The notes beneath the pieces are model-generated. The model was not told where the DNA came from. It saw only the letters and a program-made list of their open reading frames with translations, and ran no database searches. Below, in pieces: positions 1 to 9,110 of a DNA stretch of 64,000 nt. Made by a program: the position numbers and the translations under genes. The stretch comes from Apus apus (taxonomy: Eukaryota; Chordata; Aves; Apodiformes; Apodidae), in NCBI RefSeq assembly GCF_020740795.1, contig NC_067312.1:55261905-55325904 (forward strand), read 5' to 3'. The stretch's first letter is position 1; the number at the start of each line of letters is the position of its first letter.

Positions 1-3000
1 ATTAATCATTTCATTAAACAAAACTCCTCTTAGCTAAGCTAATCAAAAGCATGCTGATCACATTTTCCAAACAATGCCCTGAAACCCAAACAAACAAACC
101 ACTTCAAGACTAATAAACCAGCCTTGCTCTAATAAAAAAAAGCTATGCCTTATTAAAAAGGATTAAAAAGAAAAAGAACAGATCTGAGGGGCATATCATC
201 AGCCTTATGAATATATTACTTTTGGGCGGATTGCAGTGGCAAAACAGCCATCTCTGGTGATCTCATCTGAATGGTTAATGCTGCCTAAACAGTTATTTGC
301 TGTACCACGTTGAATGTGACATGAAACACATGCTTTCTGTTCTTCCCTGCATCTTTGTGGTCAAGGAGAGGATGATGGATGTTGAGTGCTAGGTTCAAAT
401 CCTTCTCACAACATCCCAGAAGCAAGCTGAGGTTTGCATGTGCTTCCTGACTTTCATGAGCAAGCACATAAGCACAACAGAGTTTGAAAGGAAGGGGAGG
501 TGGAACATACAACATAGGTGATAACATTGTAAGTCAACAGCTTCAGAGACAGATTCTTCAGAGGGAGGTAGCTCGATGTATTGGGAAATGAGACAACTGG
601 CATCAAAACTACATAGGAAGTACATTTTTAATACTGCTATCAACAATACACTGAGCTTGTATTCTTATTTCTTGTGACTGGATATCTACTAGAGATCTTA
701 AATTACTTTCAATAAATTACTTTCTCAGGAGCTTGGTTCCAGACAGGCATCCTTATGGCCCTGTCTTCAAGACAATGCACAACTTCTGGGCAGAAGAATT
801 GGAGTGAAGATTTAGTTCAATGTGGAAAACTGAGCTGAATCTAGACCTCAAGTTTTGGAATTCCTCTGCTTTCCTGTAGGTCTCCAGTGCATGTTTTATG
901 ATTTTAGTGGCACAAGGCAGAGACTTTCTCAGTTTCAGATCCTTGGGATGCACATAATTTTAATTCTTGCTTTCCTGAAAGAGCTGCTGCAATTGGGAAA
1001 GTAGCACAAGGGTGAGCTGCAGACAGAAGCTGCAAGCTGTGTCCTCTCCACTAGAATAGAAGGAGGTATTTCCCAAACTCTGTGGGGGTCTTTGATCCCA
1101 CTTCCACGTTACCTGGGAGAAAAAAGTTGCCTCTTGCTGCCACCACCATCCTGACAGGGCTTCAGGCAGACACCAGGATGTGGAGCTGAGGATGTTTCTT
1201 AGACCCTTGACATTGTCTTTGGCACGGTGCTGTGATAACAGGAGAGAGAAGAGGGAGAGTGGCCAGGGCAGGGCAGGGAAGAGAAGAAAAAGCTCTTGAG
1301 ACTCTCAGTTCACTTAATACATCTGCAGAAACATCACATGATTTTCTCAGTTAGCCAAGGGCCATGCCAGAAAAAGCAAGGTTTTTTTTCTGCCTCTCTG
1401 CTGTCTCAGTGTGTGGTCCTGGTCAGCAGCAGGGACATTTTCAGATGTTTAATCTCTGCTGGGAGCAGCTTTAAGCTCTCCCTTGAGCTTCCAGTGATGA
1501 GACACAATGGGCAGCTCTCGCTTCTCTGGAGGCCCTTGGAGAGCTGGCAGCACCGGAGCCAAAGGGAAGGAGGGAGATGCAACCTGCTGTGCTGCTTCCC
1601 AGCAGCCTGCACAGCTCCAGCTCCCAGGGCTGGCAACCAGATTTGGAGTAATGCTGGGGTGTATTTTGACATCTCATGGCAGCTTCCGGGTCAACCAGCT
1701 GTGTCAGGATGAACACTTGCTATCCAAAAGGAACAAAGTCAAGAGAGGGCAATTCCCATCATGGTGGCTGCAAAATGGCATTTGGAATGTTTGCAGCAGA
1801 GTGGAACAACCCAAAACCCTGCAGTGATAGACATGTGCCCACCTATACCCCCAGCTGCATGCTGGTGATGTGCACCTGAACAGAAACTGCAGAAGCTAAC
1901 AGTGAGAGGCCACAGCCTTGGGCAGGCTGGTGGTCAGAGTGTCACCAACACAGCCAGCCATGTCACTCCTGCTTCTAGGACTGTGCTGCTGGAGGTACCT
2001 GGCTGGCCACAGGAGGGGGAGGACCACTGCACCTGGCAACTGCTGGAGCAGCAGCACAGTGAGGTTAACAGTGCACCAAAGCTGAGCTTGTGCTGTCTGG
2101 ACAGCAAAGAATCACCTGGCCGCTCAGCTTTGGCTCAAAGTCAGTGGAGATGCAGAGAGCCCCTCTGTCAGCATAGGAACGCTCCTGGGGCACTGCCAGG
2201 GTCTGTGACAATGCTCAGGTACTTGCAGGGTGATACAGTTAAGACGGGAGATGCTAAAAACACAAAGGGATCGAATAGCCTTAGCCTCTGCTGACCTCCA
2301 TCCCTGGAGAAGCTGCCACTGCCATGCCCCAGGCCATCATTTTTGGTGGCAAGGCAACCCAGAGAGGGGTGAGGGTTGCCCCCCAGGGGCACTGCAGGTC
2401 CCACCATTCCTTGGGCACTGCTGGTGCTGTAAGTGCTGCTCAGGGGAACACAAGGCATGGCCTCCATGCTCACATACCCTCAGAGTTCCTGGTGGGAAGA
2501 ACTCCTGCTGCTGACCACAGGACCCTGGAAGACATGACAGCCCAGGAAGCAGGGTCAGGCTCCCCAGAGGAAGACTTTTCCTCAGCTTCAAGAGGTCTGT
2601 GGGTTGAATGTGCTGCTGATATGTGCAGGGTGTGGGAGAGGAGTCACAAGACTTCTGCTCTTCCTAGCTGTGTAGAAAACCAGTATCACAAAACAGATCC
2701 ATTTAGGTTCCAGAATTGCTTCAACTCCTAAACTAAAATCCCTCTCTGAAAATCCTCGGGCACCTTCCATTTTCCCGCACTGTTCACTCAGGGGGTTTCA
2801 GAGGTACACTCTCAAAGGTTATCCCACCTGGCCAAAGAGTCAACACAAACACACAGCACTGAGGAGGTCCACCAAGTTGGACCATCCTGGATATGGAATC
2901 TACCTACTGTGCCAATGATGGGAGACTGTAGGGGTCTTGGTGTCAGCAAACAGTGCAGGTGACAATGAGGGTCTGAGGTCCAGCTGCTGCGACAGGACTG

Positions 3001-3242
3001 GCATGTGTGCCCCCTGTGCAGCCACTGAGGGAGCCGGGGCAAGCAGAGCAAGTTGAAGTTATAGACCCAACGCAAAGCAGGACTGCAGGTCACAGCCCAT
3101 GTGCCTGGCAGAGGCAAACACTTTCCCCACACATCAGGAAAAAGATATACACTAGTACAGATCAGTAAGAAGAGCTCTTTTTATCTTTCCTAATAACTGT
3201 TTATACCTTAATTACCTTCTCTTTCCTAAGAGCTATATATGC
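1..3242. other. Left flank, no gene recognised
   Basis: The first 3.2 kb lie beyond the 3' end of the SMIM27 gene. The stretch is AT-rich to about 1.1 kb and then moderately GC-rich (about 1.1-3.1 kb). Short open frames occur on both strands but none has a recognisable domain, a splice-bounded structure or a CR1 tail. By human synteny NDUFB6 should lie on this side, on the same strand as TOPORS. I looked for its C-terminal exon and did not find it, so it probably ends before this window. Confidence 0.5.
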
Positions 3243-3248
3243 TTTATT
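3243..3248 (-). terminator. SMIM27 polyadenylation signal AATAAA
   Basis: The plus strand reads TTTATT here, which is AATAAA on the minus strand. It lies 85 bases beyond the stop codon of the SMIM27 coding exon, a normal distance for a short 3'UTR. That spacing supports the view that the small exon is transcribed leftwards. Confidence 0.65.
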
Positions 3249-3332
3249 TGCCCAAGCAACCACAGGGCTCCTCCAGCCTTCAGACAGATCCCTCCGTGCC
3301 CTTCAAGACAACGCTGAGCTCCTGGAGGTGGC

Positions 3333-3440
3333 CTAGGGCAGCCTGGGAGCAAAGAGGCCGCTCTCCAGCTGCCGCTGGGCAATCACTCGTGCCCCATAGA
3401 GAACGAAGCCCCAGGTAAGCAGAACCACAGTGGCCACTAC
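3333..3440 (-). CDS. SMIM27: SMIM27 exon 2 (terminal coding exon, small membrane protein)
   Basis: On the minus strand a polypyrimidine tract ending in CAG (3443-3441) is followed by 35 codons and a TAG stop at 3335-3333. The peptide starts VVATVVLLTWGFVLYGARV and ends LFAPRLP. It has one hydrophobic segment, then a short basic/polar tail containing RQLE. This matches the known layout of SMIM27, a protein of about 55 residues with a single membrane span (LLLAIVLISWG, then RRQLRKK in human). The identification also rests on position: human SMIM27 is head-to-head with TOPORS, as here. An AATAAA lies just downstream. The C-terminal tail after RQLE is not obviously alike, and the molecular function of the family is not established. 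The exon overlaps a longer GC-rich open frame in another phase, which I treat as a shadow. Confidence 0.75.
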   Translation of the reverse strand, partial: VVATVVLLTWGFVLYGARVIAQRQLESGLFAPRLP

Positions 3441-3518
3441 CTGGGAAACAAAGCAGATGGTACGTTGGCTGTGGCAGCACCGGGACTGCCTGCTGCCTCC
3501 ACCAAGGGGCACGCACAG

Positions 3519-3790
3519 CCCTGCTACCCCCAGGGGTAAACCCGCCCTCCAAGCCGGACAGCTTCGGGCCTGGAGCCCCAGCTGGCATACAGAGCCTGGC
3601 CCCCCACAGCCCTGCTCCCCCTGAGGTAAACCCGCTCAACAGGCCGCGAGGCCAGCCCTGCTGCCCCTGCGGAAAACTCGCCCTCCAGACCAGGAGGCCT
3701 CGGGCCTGCCACCCCCCCCCCCCCGCCGGGCGGCTTCCGAGTCCCGCTACCCCCGAGCGAAACCCGACCGCCAAGGCCAGCTCCCCCGCC
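3519..3790. repeat. Degenerate GC-rich minisatellite in SMIM27 intron
   Basis: A motif of the form CCCTGCTNCCCC, then AGGNNAAAC, then CCGCC recurs at starts 3519, 3610, 3656 and 3743. The spacings of 91, 46 and 87 suggest a period near 45 bases with some units decayed. A run of 13 C residues lies at 3712-3724. The array sits in the proposed SMIM27 intron at the edge of the CpG island and explains the repetitive glycine/arginine-rich open frames read from this stretch. Confidence 0.6.
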
Positions 3791-3827
3791 CCGCGGTTCC
3801 CCGCAGCCCCTCCCGCTCCCGGCGCAC

Positions 3828-3869
3828 CAGCCGACCCAGCCGGCCCGGGTCCCGCCCTGGCGCCGCCAT
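3828..3869 (-). CDS. SMIM27: SMIM27 candidate exon 1 (start codon to donor)
   Basis: A minus-strand ATG at 3869-3867 has G at -3 and +4. It opens a 14-codon peptide, MAAPGRDPGRLGRL, ending at a GT (3827-3826; donor GTGCGC, not a strong consensus). The break is in phase 0, which is what the exon 2 acceptor needs. The joined product would be 49 residues. Human SMIM27 also has about 14 residues before its membrane span, but the sequences are not clearly alike. Other GT dinucleotides downstream are in the wrong phase. The start is inside the CpG island and 154 bases from the TOPORS start codon. An RNA read across the 386-base intron would settle it. Confidence 0.42.
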
Positions 3870-3910
3870 CCCGGCCCAGCTCCGCCTCGGCCTCCGCCCG
3901 CCCCCCCGGC

Positions 3911-3946
3911 GCGGAAGTGGCGCAACGCAGCGGCGCCGCCTTCCGC
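3911..3946. promoter_or_regulatory. Pair of inverted ETS/GABP-like sites
   Basis: GCGGAAG at 3911-3917 on the plus strand (in context GCGCGGAAGTGGCGC) and CTTCCGC at 3940-3946, the same 7-mer on the minus strand, lie between the two divergent start codons. ETS-family factors such as GABPA commonly drive bidirectional housekeeping promoters through this core. Assignment is by motif only. Confidence 0.5.
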
Positions 3947-3999
3947 TCCCGGCAGGCAGCGCGGCGCCCGGCGCGGTGCGGCCGGTGCGGGGGACGAGC

Positions 4000-4013
4000 G
4001 TTCCCCTGGCAAC
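4000..4013 (+). promoter_or_regulatory. X-box-like (RFX) element
   Basis: The sequence GTTCCCCTGGCAAC lies 10 bases before the TOPORS start codon. It matches the RFX X-box layout of two half sites: the right half GGCAAC is perfect and the left half GTTCCC has one mismatch from GTTGCC. RFX factors control many ciliary genes. TOPORS is reported at basal bodies and is linked to a retinal dystrophy in people, so the site is plausible but untested. Confidence 0.45.
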
Positions 4014-4023
4014 CCCGCCGCCC

Positions 4024-4176
4024 ATGGCGGAGCCGCTGCGGCGCCTCTGGGAGGCCGCCCGCCGCCGCCGGCCCGCGGGGGAGGACCGGCGGGGGATCTC
4101 CGGCTCCGGGCACTACCGGACGCGCCGTCGGCTGAAGACGGCGGCGGCCCGCACGGGGAGCCAGGGCTCGGCGGCG
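4024..4176 (+). CDS. TOPORS: TOPORS exon 1 (coding)
   Basis: An ATG at 4024 opens 51 codons that end exactly at a strong splice donor (GCG then GTGAGT at 4177). The phase is 0. Exon 2 opens with AAC at 5680 and stays in frame into the known TOPORS start region, as in the human gene, where a short arginine-rich leader precedes the conserved AKEF/SPKAGTSKL segment. The encoded leader is rich in arginine and alanine (LRRLWEAARRRRPAGEDRR) and has no known domain. An in-frame ATG at 3976 could extend the protein by 16 residues. I prefer 4024 because it lies in GCCCATGGCGG, a good initiation context, and because the 3976 version would place the X-box inside the coding region. A second possible start is the first ATG of exon 2. 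Confidence 0.8.
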
Positions 4177-5679
4177 GTGAGTAGGGGTCCGGCTCCGGGA
4201 GCGAGGCCGGGAGTGGCCCTTCGGGGGTTGGTGGCGGCGGCCGGGAGCCGCGGGGGAGGAAGGTGGGTGGGGAAGTGAGGCGCGATCCCGTTCCCCCGGC
4301 GGGCAGGCCTTGTGGCAGACGCCCCCGGGGTGTGCGCAGCCCCGGCCCGTGCTGCCGGCGTGGCTCCTGGTGCCCGAGTGTCCGTCCGTCCGTCCCGCCC
4401 GGTCGGCCCCGCAGGCGGCACGGCCTGCTCCCGTGCTGGGCGGGAAACGGGGGGGCTCGTGGGCCTGGAGGCAGCTATGCACCTCACTGCCACTGAATTG
4501 CAGCGCCTTAGGATAATGCTGAAACCCAAAGGATAAATAGATAGGTTTATTGCTAACCGCGGTCACGTTGGGACCTCCGACACAAGAAGAACACGGAATG
4601 AGGCTGGGGGAGGGCCAGAAAGATGATCGGAGGGCTGGAGCGCCTTTGCTGTGGAGACAGGCTGAGAGTTGGGATGGTTTAGCCTGGAGAAGAGAAGGCT
4701 CTGGGGAGACCTTATAGCGGCCTTCCAGTGCCTGAAGGAGCTACAGGAAAGCTGGTGGGACTTTCTACAGGGGTGTGTAGTGATAGGACAAAGGTTAATA
4801 GTTCTAAGCTGAAAGATGGGAGTTTCATATTGCAGAGCAGGAAGAAATTCTTTGCTGGGAAGGTGGTAAGACTGGAAGAGGTTGCTCAGGGAATTTGTGG
4901 ATGTCCCTTGCTGGGGGACAAGGCCAGGTTGGATGGGGCCTGAAGCAACCTGATCTCATGGGAGGTGTCCCTGCCCGTGCAGGGGGATTGGAACTAAATG
5001 TTCTTTAACGTCCCTTCCAGCTCAGACCATTCTGTGATTCTCTGACAGCCTGACTCAACACAAAAGCAGTGTGTGGCTGAGGATGGGTATGGCAGTCACA
5101 CTGGGCTGTTTCTTCATTCATTGAAATAAAGACTAATTTAGGCTGGAAAACATCCCCAGAGGTTTTCTAGTCCAGCAGGTCAAATGTGGTCCAGCATGAG
5201 TGCCCAGCAAAACACAGGTAGAAGGTACAGGAAAAGGACATGTCCAGTGAAACTTGGGAACTGGTATTTTAGTTTGAGTGCAGGTACTTATTTTTACTCT
5301 TTTTTCCAAAAGCACGGAACAAATTGTTGTCATATTTTTCATGTGTAAACACTGGTCTCTTTTGAAGTGTTTTCTGGAGGATACTGTGCTAATCATAAAC
5401 CTTTACTCCCCACATCAAAGCAGTTATTTACGAGCAGGCAAGAAGATAGTGTCCTGAAAGTTTCCTTCATGTATGCCAGCCTGATTCAGGCTCTTTTTAA
5501 AACCTAAAACACTGAAGAGCCAGGTTTCACCGTGGAGAGAAGCAAAGCAAAGCGGTTAGGTCTTGCTGCCTCCGCTCGGTGTTCTCTCAATGGTAGTGCT
5601 GAACATTAAAGGTGGCTGCTGTGGGTTTCTGCAGCTTAACTGTAATGTTTTTCTCTCTTTTTTTTTCTGTCTTTTGTAG
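4177..5679 (+). other. TOPORS: TOPORS intron 1
   Basis: The intron runs from a consensus donor (GTGAGT) to an acceptor with a long pyrimidine tract ending CTTTTGTAG at 5671-5679. Its first 300 bases are the tail of the CpG island. A CR1 fragment on the same strand occupies 4610-5045. The rest is AT-rich unique sequence in which I see no further exon. Confidence 0.85.
4610..5045 (+). mobile_element. CR1 LINE 3' fragment in TOPORS intron 1
   Basis: The stretch shows the usual CR1 3' order: a GTTTAGCCTGGAGAAGAGAAGGCT-like segment, GACCTTATAGCGGCCTTCCAG, the GGAACTAAAT segment, and the tail CATTCTGTGATTCTCTGA. It is 5'-truncated and has an internal loss in the middle compared with the other copies in this window. 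It carries no open frame and appears old. Confidence 0.85.
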
Positions 5680-8600
5680 AACATGACCTCAGCAGGCAAG
5701 GAGTTTTTGGAAGACTGCAACTTTTCACCAAAAGCTGGCACCAGCAAGCTGCCAACAGATGCATCTCCTGACTCAAAATGCCCCATCTGCTTGGATAGAT
5801 TTGACAACGTTGCATATCTAGACCGCTGCTTGCATAGGTTCTGCTTCCGCTGTGTCCAGGAGTGGTCCAAAAACAAGGCAGAATGTCCCCTCTGCAAACA
5901 ACCCTTTTTTTCCATTTTCCACACAATCCGTGCAGAAGATGACTTTAAGGAGTATATCCTCAGCCCTTCAGAAAACAGTTCTTTTGCCAGCCCAGATGGA
6001 CGGAGGTTCCGTTACCGCACCACCATGACAGGGGAGCGCCGCACCAACAGTTCCCCCTCCCGAAGGACACGGTCCCCTCCGGATAATGGGATATTGTTTG
6101 AAGGGCTGTCAAGTGAGCCAGTGCGGCAGAGGGACGGAGAGATTCAGCAGATGATGCGGAGGCTGGCCTCAAGGAGGCAGGCGAGCGCAGAGGGCAGAGC
6201 TCTGCGGCAGATCCAGGAGGAGGACATGATCAGCTTCCGCAGAGCTCTGTACCGCACCGGCGTGCGCATCCGCAGCATTCAGGATGGTGGTCGCTATCGT
6301 GACATCTCTGCTGAGTTTTTCCGCCGTAACCCTGCTTGCCTTCACAGGCTGGTTCCTTGGTTGAAGCGAGAGCTTACGGTCCTGTTTGGTGCCCATGGAT
6401 CTCTGGTTAATATTGTGCAGCACATTATCATGAGCAATGTGACGAGGTATGATCTGGAAAGCCAGGCCTTTGCTGACGATTTGAAGCCTTTTTTGCTGAA
6501 TCGGACGGAACACTTCTTACATGAGTTCATCAGTTTTGCACGTTGTCCTTTTAACTTGGAAGCATATGATCAACATGCCAATTATGACTGTCCTGCGCCG
6601 TCGTATGATGAAGGAAGCCACTCAGACTCATCAATTATTACCATATCTCCAGATGTGGCATATTCCCAAGGGCCAGATAATAGTTCCTCTGTGACTGGTC
6701 TTGCTCAGGCCCCCTGGGATGATGAAACCCCAGGGCCTTCCTATTCCATTTCGGAAGAGGCTCGTGCAACCATATCTTCTCCTCTGGAGACATCAGAAAG
6801 TTCTGATGAGGACTCTGCTACAAAGAGTCAAAGAACCAAACTGCAAGCTCAGTCACAGGCTAATGCTGACTCAAACGACAGTGACTCTTCCTCAGACAAT
6901 TGTGTTATTGTTGGGTATGTTAAACCATTAGCTGAGAGGACACCAGAAGTGGTTGAGCTGTCCTCGGACTCTGAGGAGTCCACTGAGGAAGAGAAAAGGG
7001 AAGATGTGAAGAAACAGCAGCCAATCCAGTGTCGCAGCTGGAGTGACAGTGAACCAAGCAGGAGTTTCTCCCCACATTCCCCCACATGCAAGGAAGATGT
7101 AGGTAGCTGTAGAAGCTGCTTATCTCCTGCAGTTGAGAAGACCGAGTCAAAAGATGATGAGAAGAGCAAATGTAAGGTAAAAGATCTGTCTCCACAAGAT
7201 GTGAGCTGGAGCCCTTCTTCAGGGAGTGACACAGTGTGTTCCCCTTGGAATCACAGATTGTCTAGAAAGAGGAAGACCAGGAGCCCACAGTCCTGTTCAC
7301 GGAACAGCCAAGGCAGTCATGGCCATCGGTCTAGGAAGGAGCATCGTAGCAAAAGCCAACTGAAAAGGAGACGATCGAGAAGCAGAGATAGCAGCAAGCA
7401 TAAGAGCAAAAGAAGCAGCAAGAAGTCGAGGGCTCATGACACCAGGTCCTCTCTAAAGAACCAGAGAGGCTCACTAAGTCATGAGAGCACTCCATCCAGA
7501 GAATTGAGCAGATCACGATCACGCAGCAAAGGCCACAGCAAAAGGAGATCAAGAAGCAGAGACAGTGATCATTATTATGTAAGAGACAGTTACCAAAGCA
7601 GATACCAGTGGGGTTATGCTTTCTGTAGTCGAAAGACATTTGGAGATGGCTATGAATCCTCCAGCAGGAGGAGGACTCAGTCTAGTACTCTCTATTCGAG
7701 GCAATCTGCTAGTCCAGAATACAGGATACGATCATTTATTGAAAGAACTCGCCCACATAGCCAGAAGGGGGTCCATGAGAGACACTATTACTGCTATGAA
7801 AGATGCAGGTCAAGGAGTCGATCAAGCAACAGGTCAAGGACACCCTCGGGAGGAACTGACAGAATGAAAAGTGAAAAGCCTGGAGGAAAAAGGAAGTACA
7901 AAACTCGTCACCTGGAGAACACTTTCATGGAGAGCACAAGTCTAGAAAGAGAAAATGACTCCAAGAAGACTTCCACAAAATTCAGAGACTGCTGCAAAAA
8001 TGAAGATAGCCTCTCAGATAATCGAGCAAGCAGCGAGACAAAGCATAGGAAAAAGAAAAAAAAGACAAGGAGTCCAAGTGTAGAGATAGTTTATGAAGGA
8101 AAAGCAACAGACACAGCAAGGCATCTTAAAAAGAAAAAGAAAAAGCATAAGAAGAAGCACCGGAAACACCACTTGAGTAATTCGGCACACTCTTCTCCAG
8201 TGGTGATCACCATTGATAGTGACAGTAGCAAGGAGCCTGAAAGTACCGAATGTGACAGCAGTGTTACTTGGACAGGCAAAAGCCAGATAAATCAGGGGGG
8301 AAACGAGTCCCCATCTTCTTCACTAGGGAAGACAGGATGTGGAGATGTTTACAGAGTTGGTGAGGAAACTGGGGGAGCAGCTAGGAAGAGCAGTGTTCCT
8401 ACCAGCAGAGGAGACTTAGATGGGGATATTAAAAATGCTGCTGTGAAACCTGGAGAAGCAGCAGCTGATCAGAGTCTTTCCATGGTGGATGCTGGCAGTA
8501 GCACCCCTCACACCGAAACTGTCACCAGCCACATTCCAGAAGCACCAGAAACGCCTTCCAGTCCACTGCCTTCCCCCAGGACTTCCTTCCTAGAGTGTCC

Positions 8601-8685
8601 AGAGAGACAACCGTTGATACTCAGACTGCCAAAGAGACTTGTCAGCAGATCCTCCTGGTTTGATTTCCCAGAAGAAAAAATGTAG
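5680..8685 (+). CDS. TOPORS: TOPORS exon 2, RING-type E3 ubiquitin/SUMO ligase
   Basis: TOPORS binds topoisomerase I and p53 and acts as a ubiquitin and SUMO E3 ligase in the nucleus and at centrosomes. With exon 1 the product is 1052 residues, close to the 1045 of human. Exon 2 opens with AAC ATG. The RING finger is at about residues 85-123: CPIC at its start, the CLHRFCFRC core, and CPLC at its end, with all eight C3HC4 zinc ligands present. A strongly conserved block (about 253-362) includes EFFRRNPACLHRLVPWLKRE and FARCPFNLEAYDQHANYDCP. Acidic/serine stretches hold likely SUMO-interacting motifs (NCVIVGYV; VVELSSDSEE; VVITIDSDSS near 890-900). The RS-rich region is about 580-690 with a second patch near 760-780, and a lysine-rich run follows at 841-883. 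The frame is intact with no stop or frameshift. Most of the protein lies in this one exon, as in other vertebrates. Confidence 0.97.
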   Translation, partial: NMTSAGKEFLEDCNFSPKAGTSKLPTDASPDSKCPICLDRFDNVAYLDRCLHRFCFRCVQEWSKNKAECPLCKQPFFSIFHTIRAEDDFKEYILSPSENSSFASPDGRRFRYRTTMTGERRTNSSPSRRTRSPPDNGILFEGLSSEPVRQRDGEIQQMMRRLASRRQASAEGRALRQIQEEDMISFRRALYRTGVRIRSIQDGGRYRDISAEFFRRNPACLHRLVPWLKRELTVLFGAHGSLVNIVQHIIMSNVTRYDLESQAFADDLKPFLLNRTEHFLHEFISFARCPFNLEAYDQHANYDCPAPSYDEGSHSDSSIITISPDVAYSQGPDNSSSVTGLAQAPWDDETPGPSYSISEEARATISSPLETSESSDEDSATKSQRTKLQAQSQANADSNDSDSSSDNCVIVGYVKPLAERTPEVVELSSDSEESTEEEKREDVKKQQPIQCRSWSDSEPSRSFSPHSPTCKEDVGSCRSCLSPAVEKTESKDDEKSKCKVKDLSPQDVSWSPSSGSDTVCSPWNHRLSRKRKTRSPQSCSRNSQGSHGHRSRKEHRSKSQLKRRRSRSRDSSKHKSKRSSKKSRAHDTRSSLKNQRGSLSHESTPSRELSRSRSRSKGHSKRRSRSRDSDHYYVRDSYQSRYQWGYAFCSRKTFGDGYESSSRRRTQSSTLYSRQSASPEYRIRSFIERTRPHSQKGVHERHYYCYERCRSRSRSSNRSRTPSGGTDRMKSEKPGGKRKYKTRHLENTFMESTSLERENDSKKTSTKFRDCCKNEDSLSDNRASSETKHRKKKKKTRSPSVEIVYEGKATDTARHLKKKKKKHKKKHRKHHLSNSAHSSPVVITIDSDSSKEPESTECDSSVTWTGKSQINQGGNESPSSSLGKTGCGDVYRVGEETGGAARKSSVPTSRGDLDGDIKNAAVKPGEAAADQSLSMVDAGSSTPHTETVTSHIPEAPETPSSPLPSPRTSFLECPERQPLILRLPKRLVSRSSWFDFPEEKM

Positions 8686-9110
8686 CACACTTTCCATGGA
8701 ACACTTCTTAAAATTATTTGTTTTAACTACCTTTTTCCCTTTGAGAACAAAACCACCTGATGTTATTTGTGTATATTAAAAGACGTTTGGGAAATGTGTG
8801 AAACCTTTGAATGTGTATGCACTTTTAAGTCAAAGAAGACAATATTGCTAGCACGTAACTTGTAAAGTTTTTCAGAAGACTGTTTAGAAGCTCTAATTTC
8901 ATAAAGCCATCCTTTATTGTTGTAGTATGTAAAGTATTTCAGAGTATTTCAAAGTTTTGTTTAAAACCACAAAAAAAGGACCCTAAACCAAAACCCAGAA
9001 AATGTGTTTTATGAGGACTGCTCTTCCTAGATAAAGGAAATCAGTTTGTAAGAAATTATTCAGACTGAATGTTAAAATTTGAATAAAGCAATAAGACTTT
9101 TTTTTTGTAA
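8686..9110 (+). terminator. TOPORS: TOPORS 3'UTR and polyA signal
   Basis: AT-rich sequence follows the TAG stop at 8683-8685. A canonical AATAAA lies at 9082-9087, about 400 bases after the stop, followed by a T-rich run, which fits a cleavage site near 9105. No clear earlier AATAAA is seen in the UTR. The exact end is inferred. Confidence 0.7.

Larger units (their letters stand above)
3640..4480. promoter_or_regulatory. CpG-island bidirectional promoter of SMIM27 and TOPORS
   Basis: This stretch is very GC-rich and dense in CpG, unlike the AT-rich DNA on both sides. It contains the first exons of two divergent genes whose start codons are only 154 bases apart (3869 minus, 4024 plus). No TATA box is seen, as is usual for CpG-island promoters. 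Between the starts are two inverted ETS-type cores (GCGGAAG at 3911-3917 and its complement at 3940-3946) and an X-box-like element at 4000-4013. Both start codons sit in ATGGCGG, a YY1-like core. Binding is inferred from motif only. Confidence 0.8.

Noticed and set aside
1..3242. NDUFB6 terminal exon expected from human synteny
   Set aside because: I searched for its C-terminal peptide pattern by eye and saw nothing similar on the plus strand.
3280..4566. 428-codon minus-strand open frame across the CpG island
   Set aside because: It is rich in glycine, alanine, proline and arginine with internal repeats, crosses the shared promoter and both first exons, and reads the SMIM27 exon out of frame. 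GC-rich sequence lacks stop codons by composition.
5556..8690. Minus-strand and alternative-frame open stretches over TOPORS exon 2
   Set aside because: Shadows of the long real frame; none has a domain or splice support.
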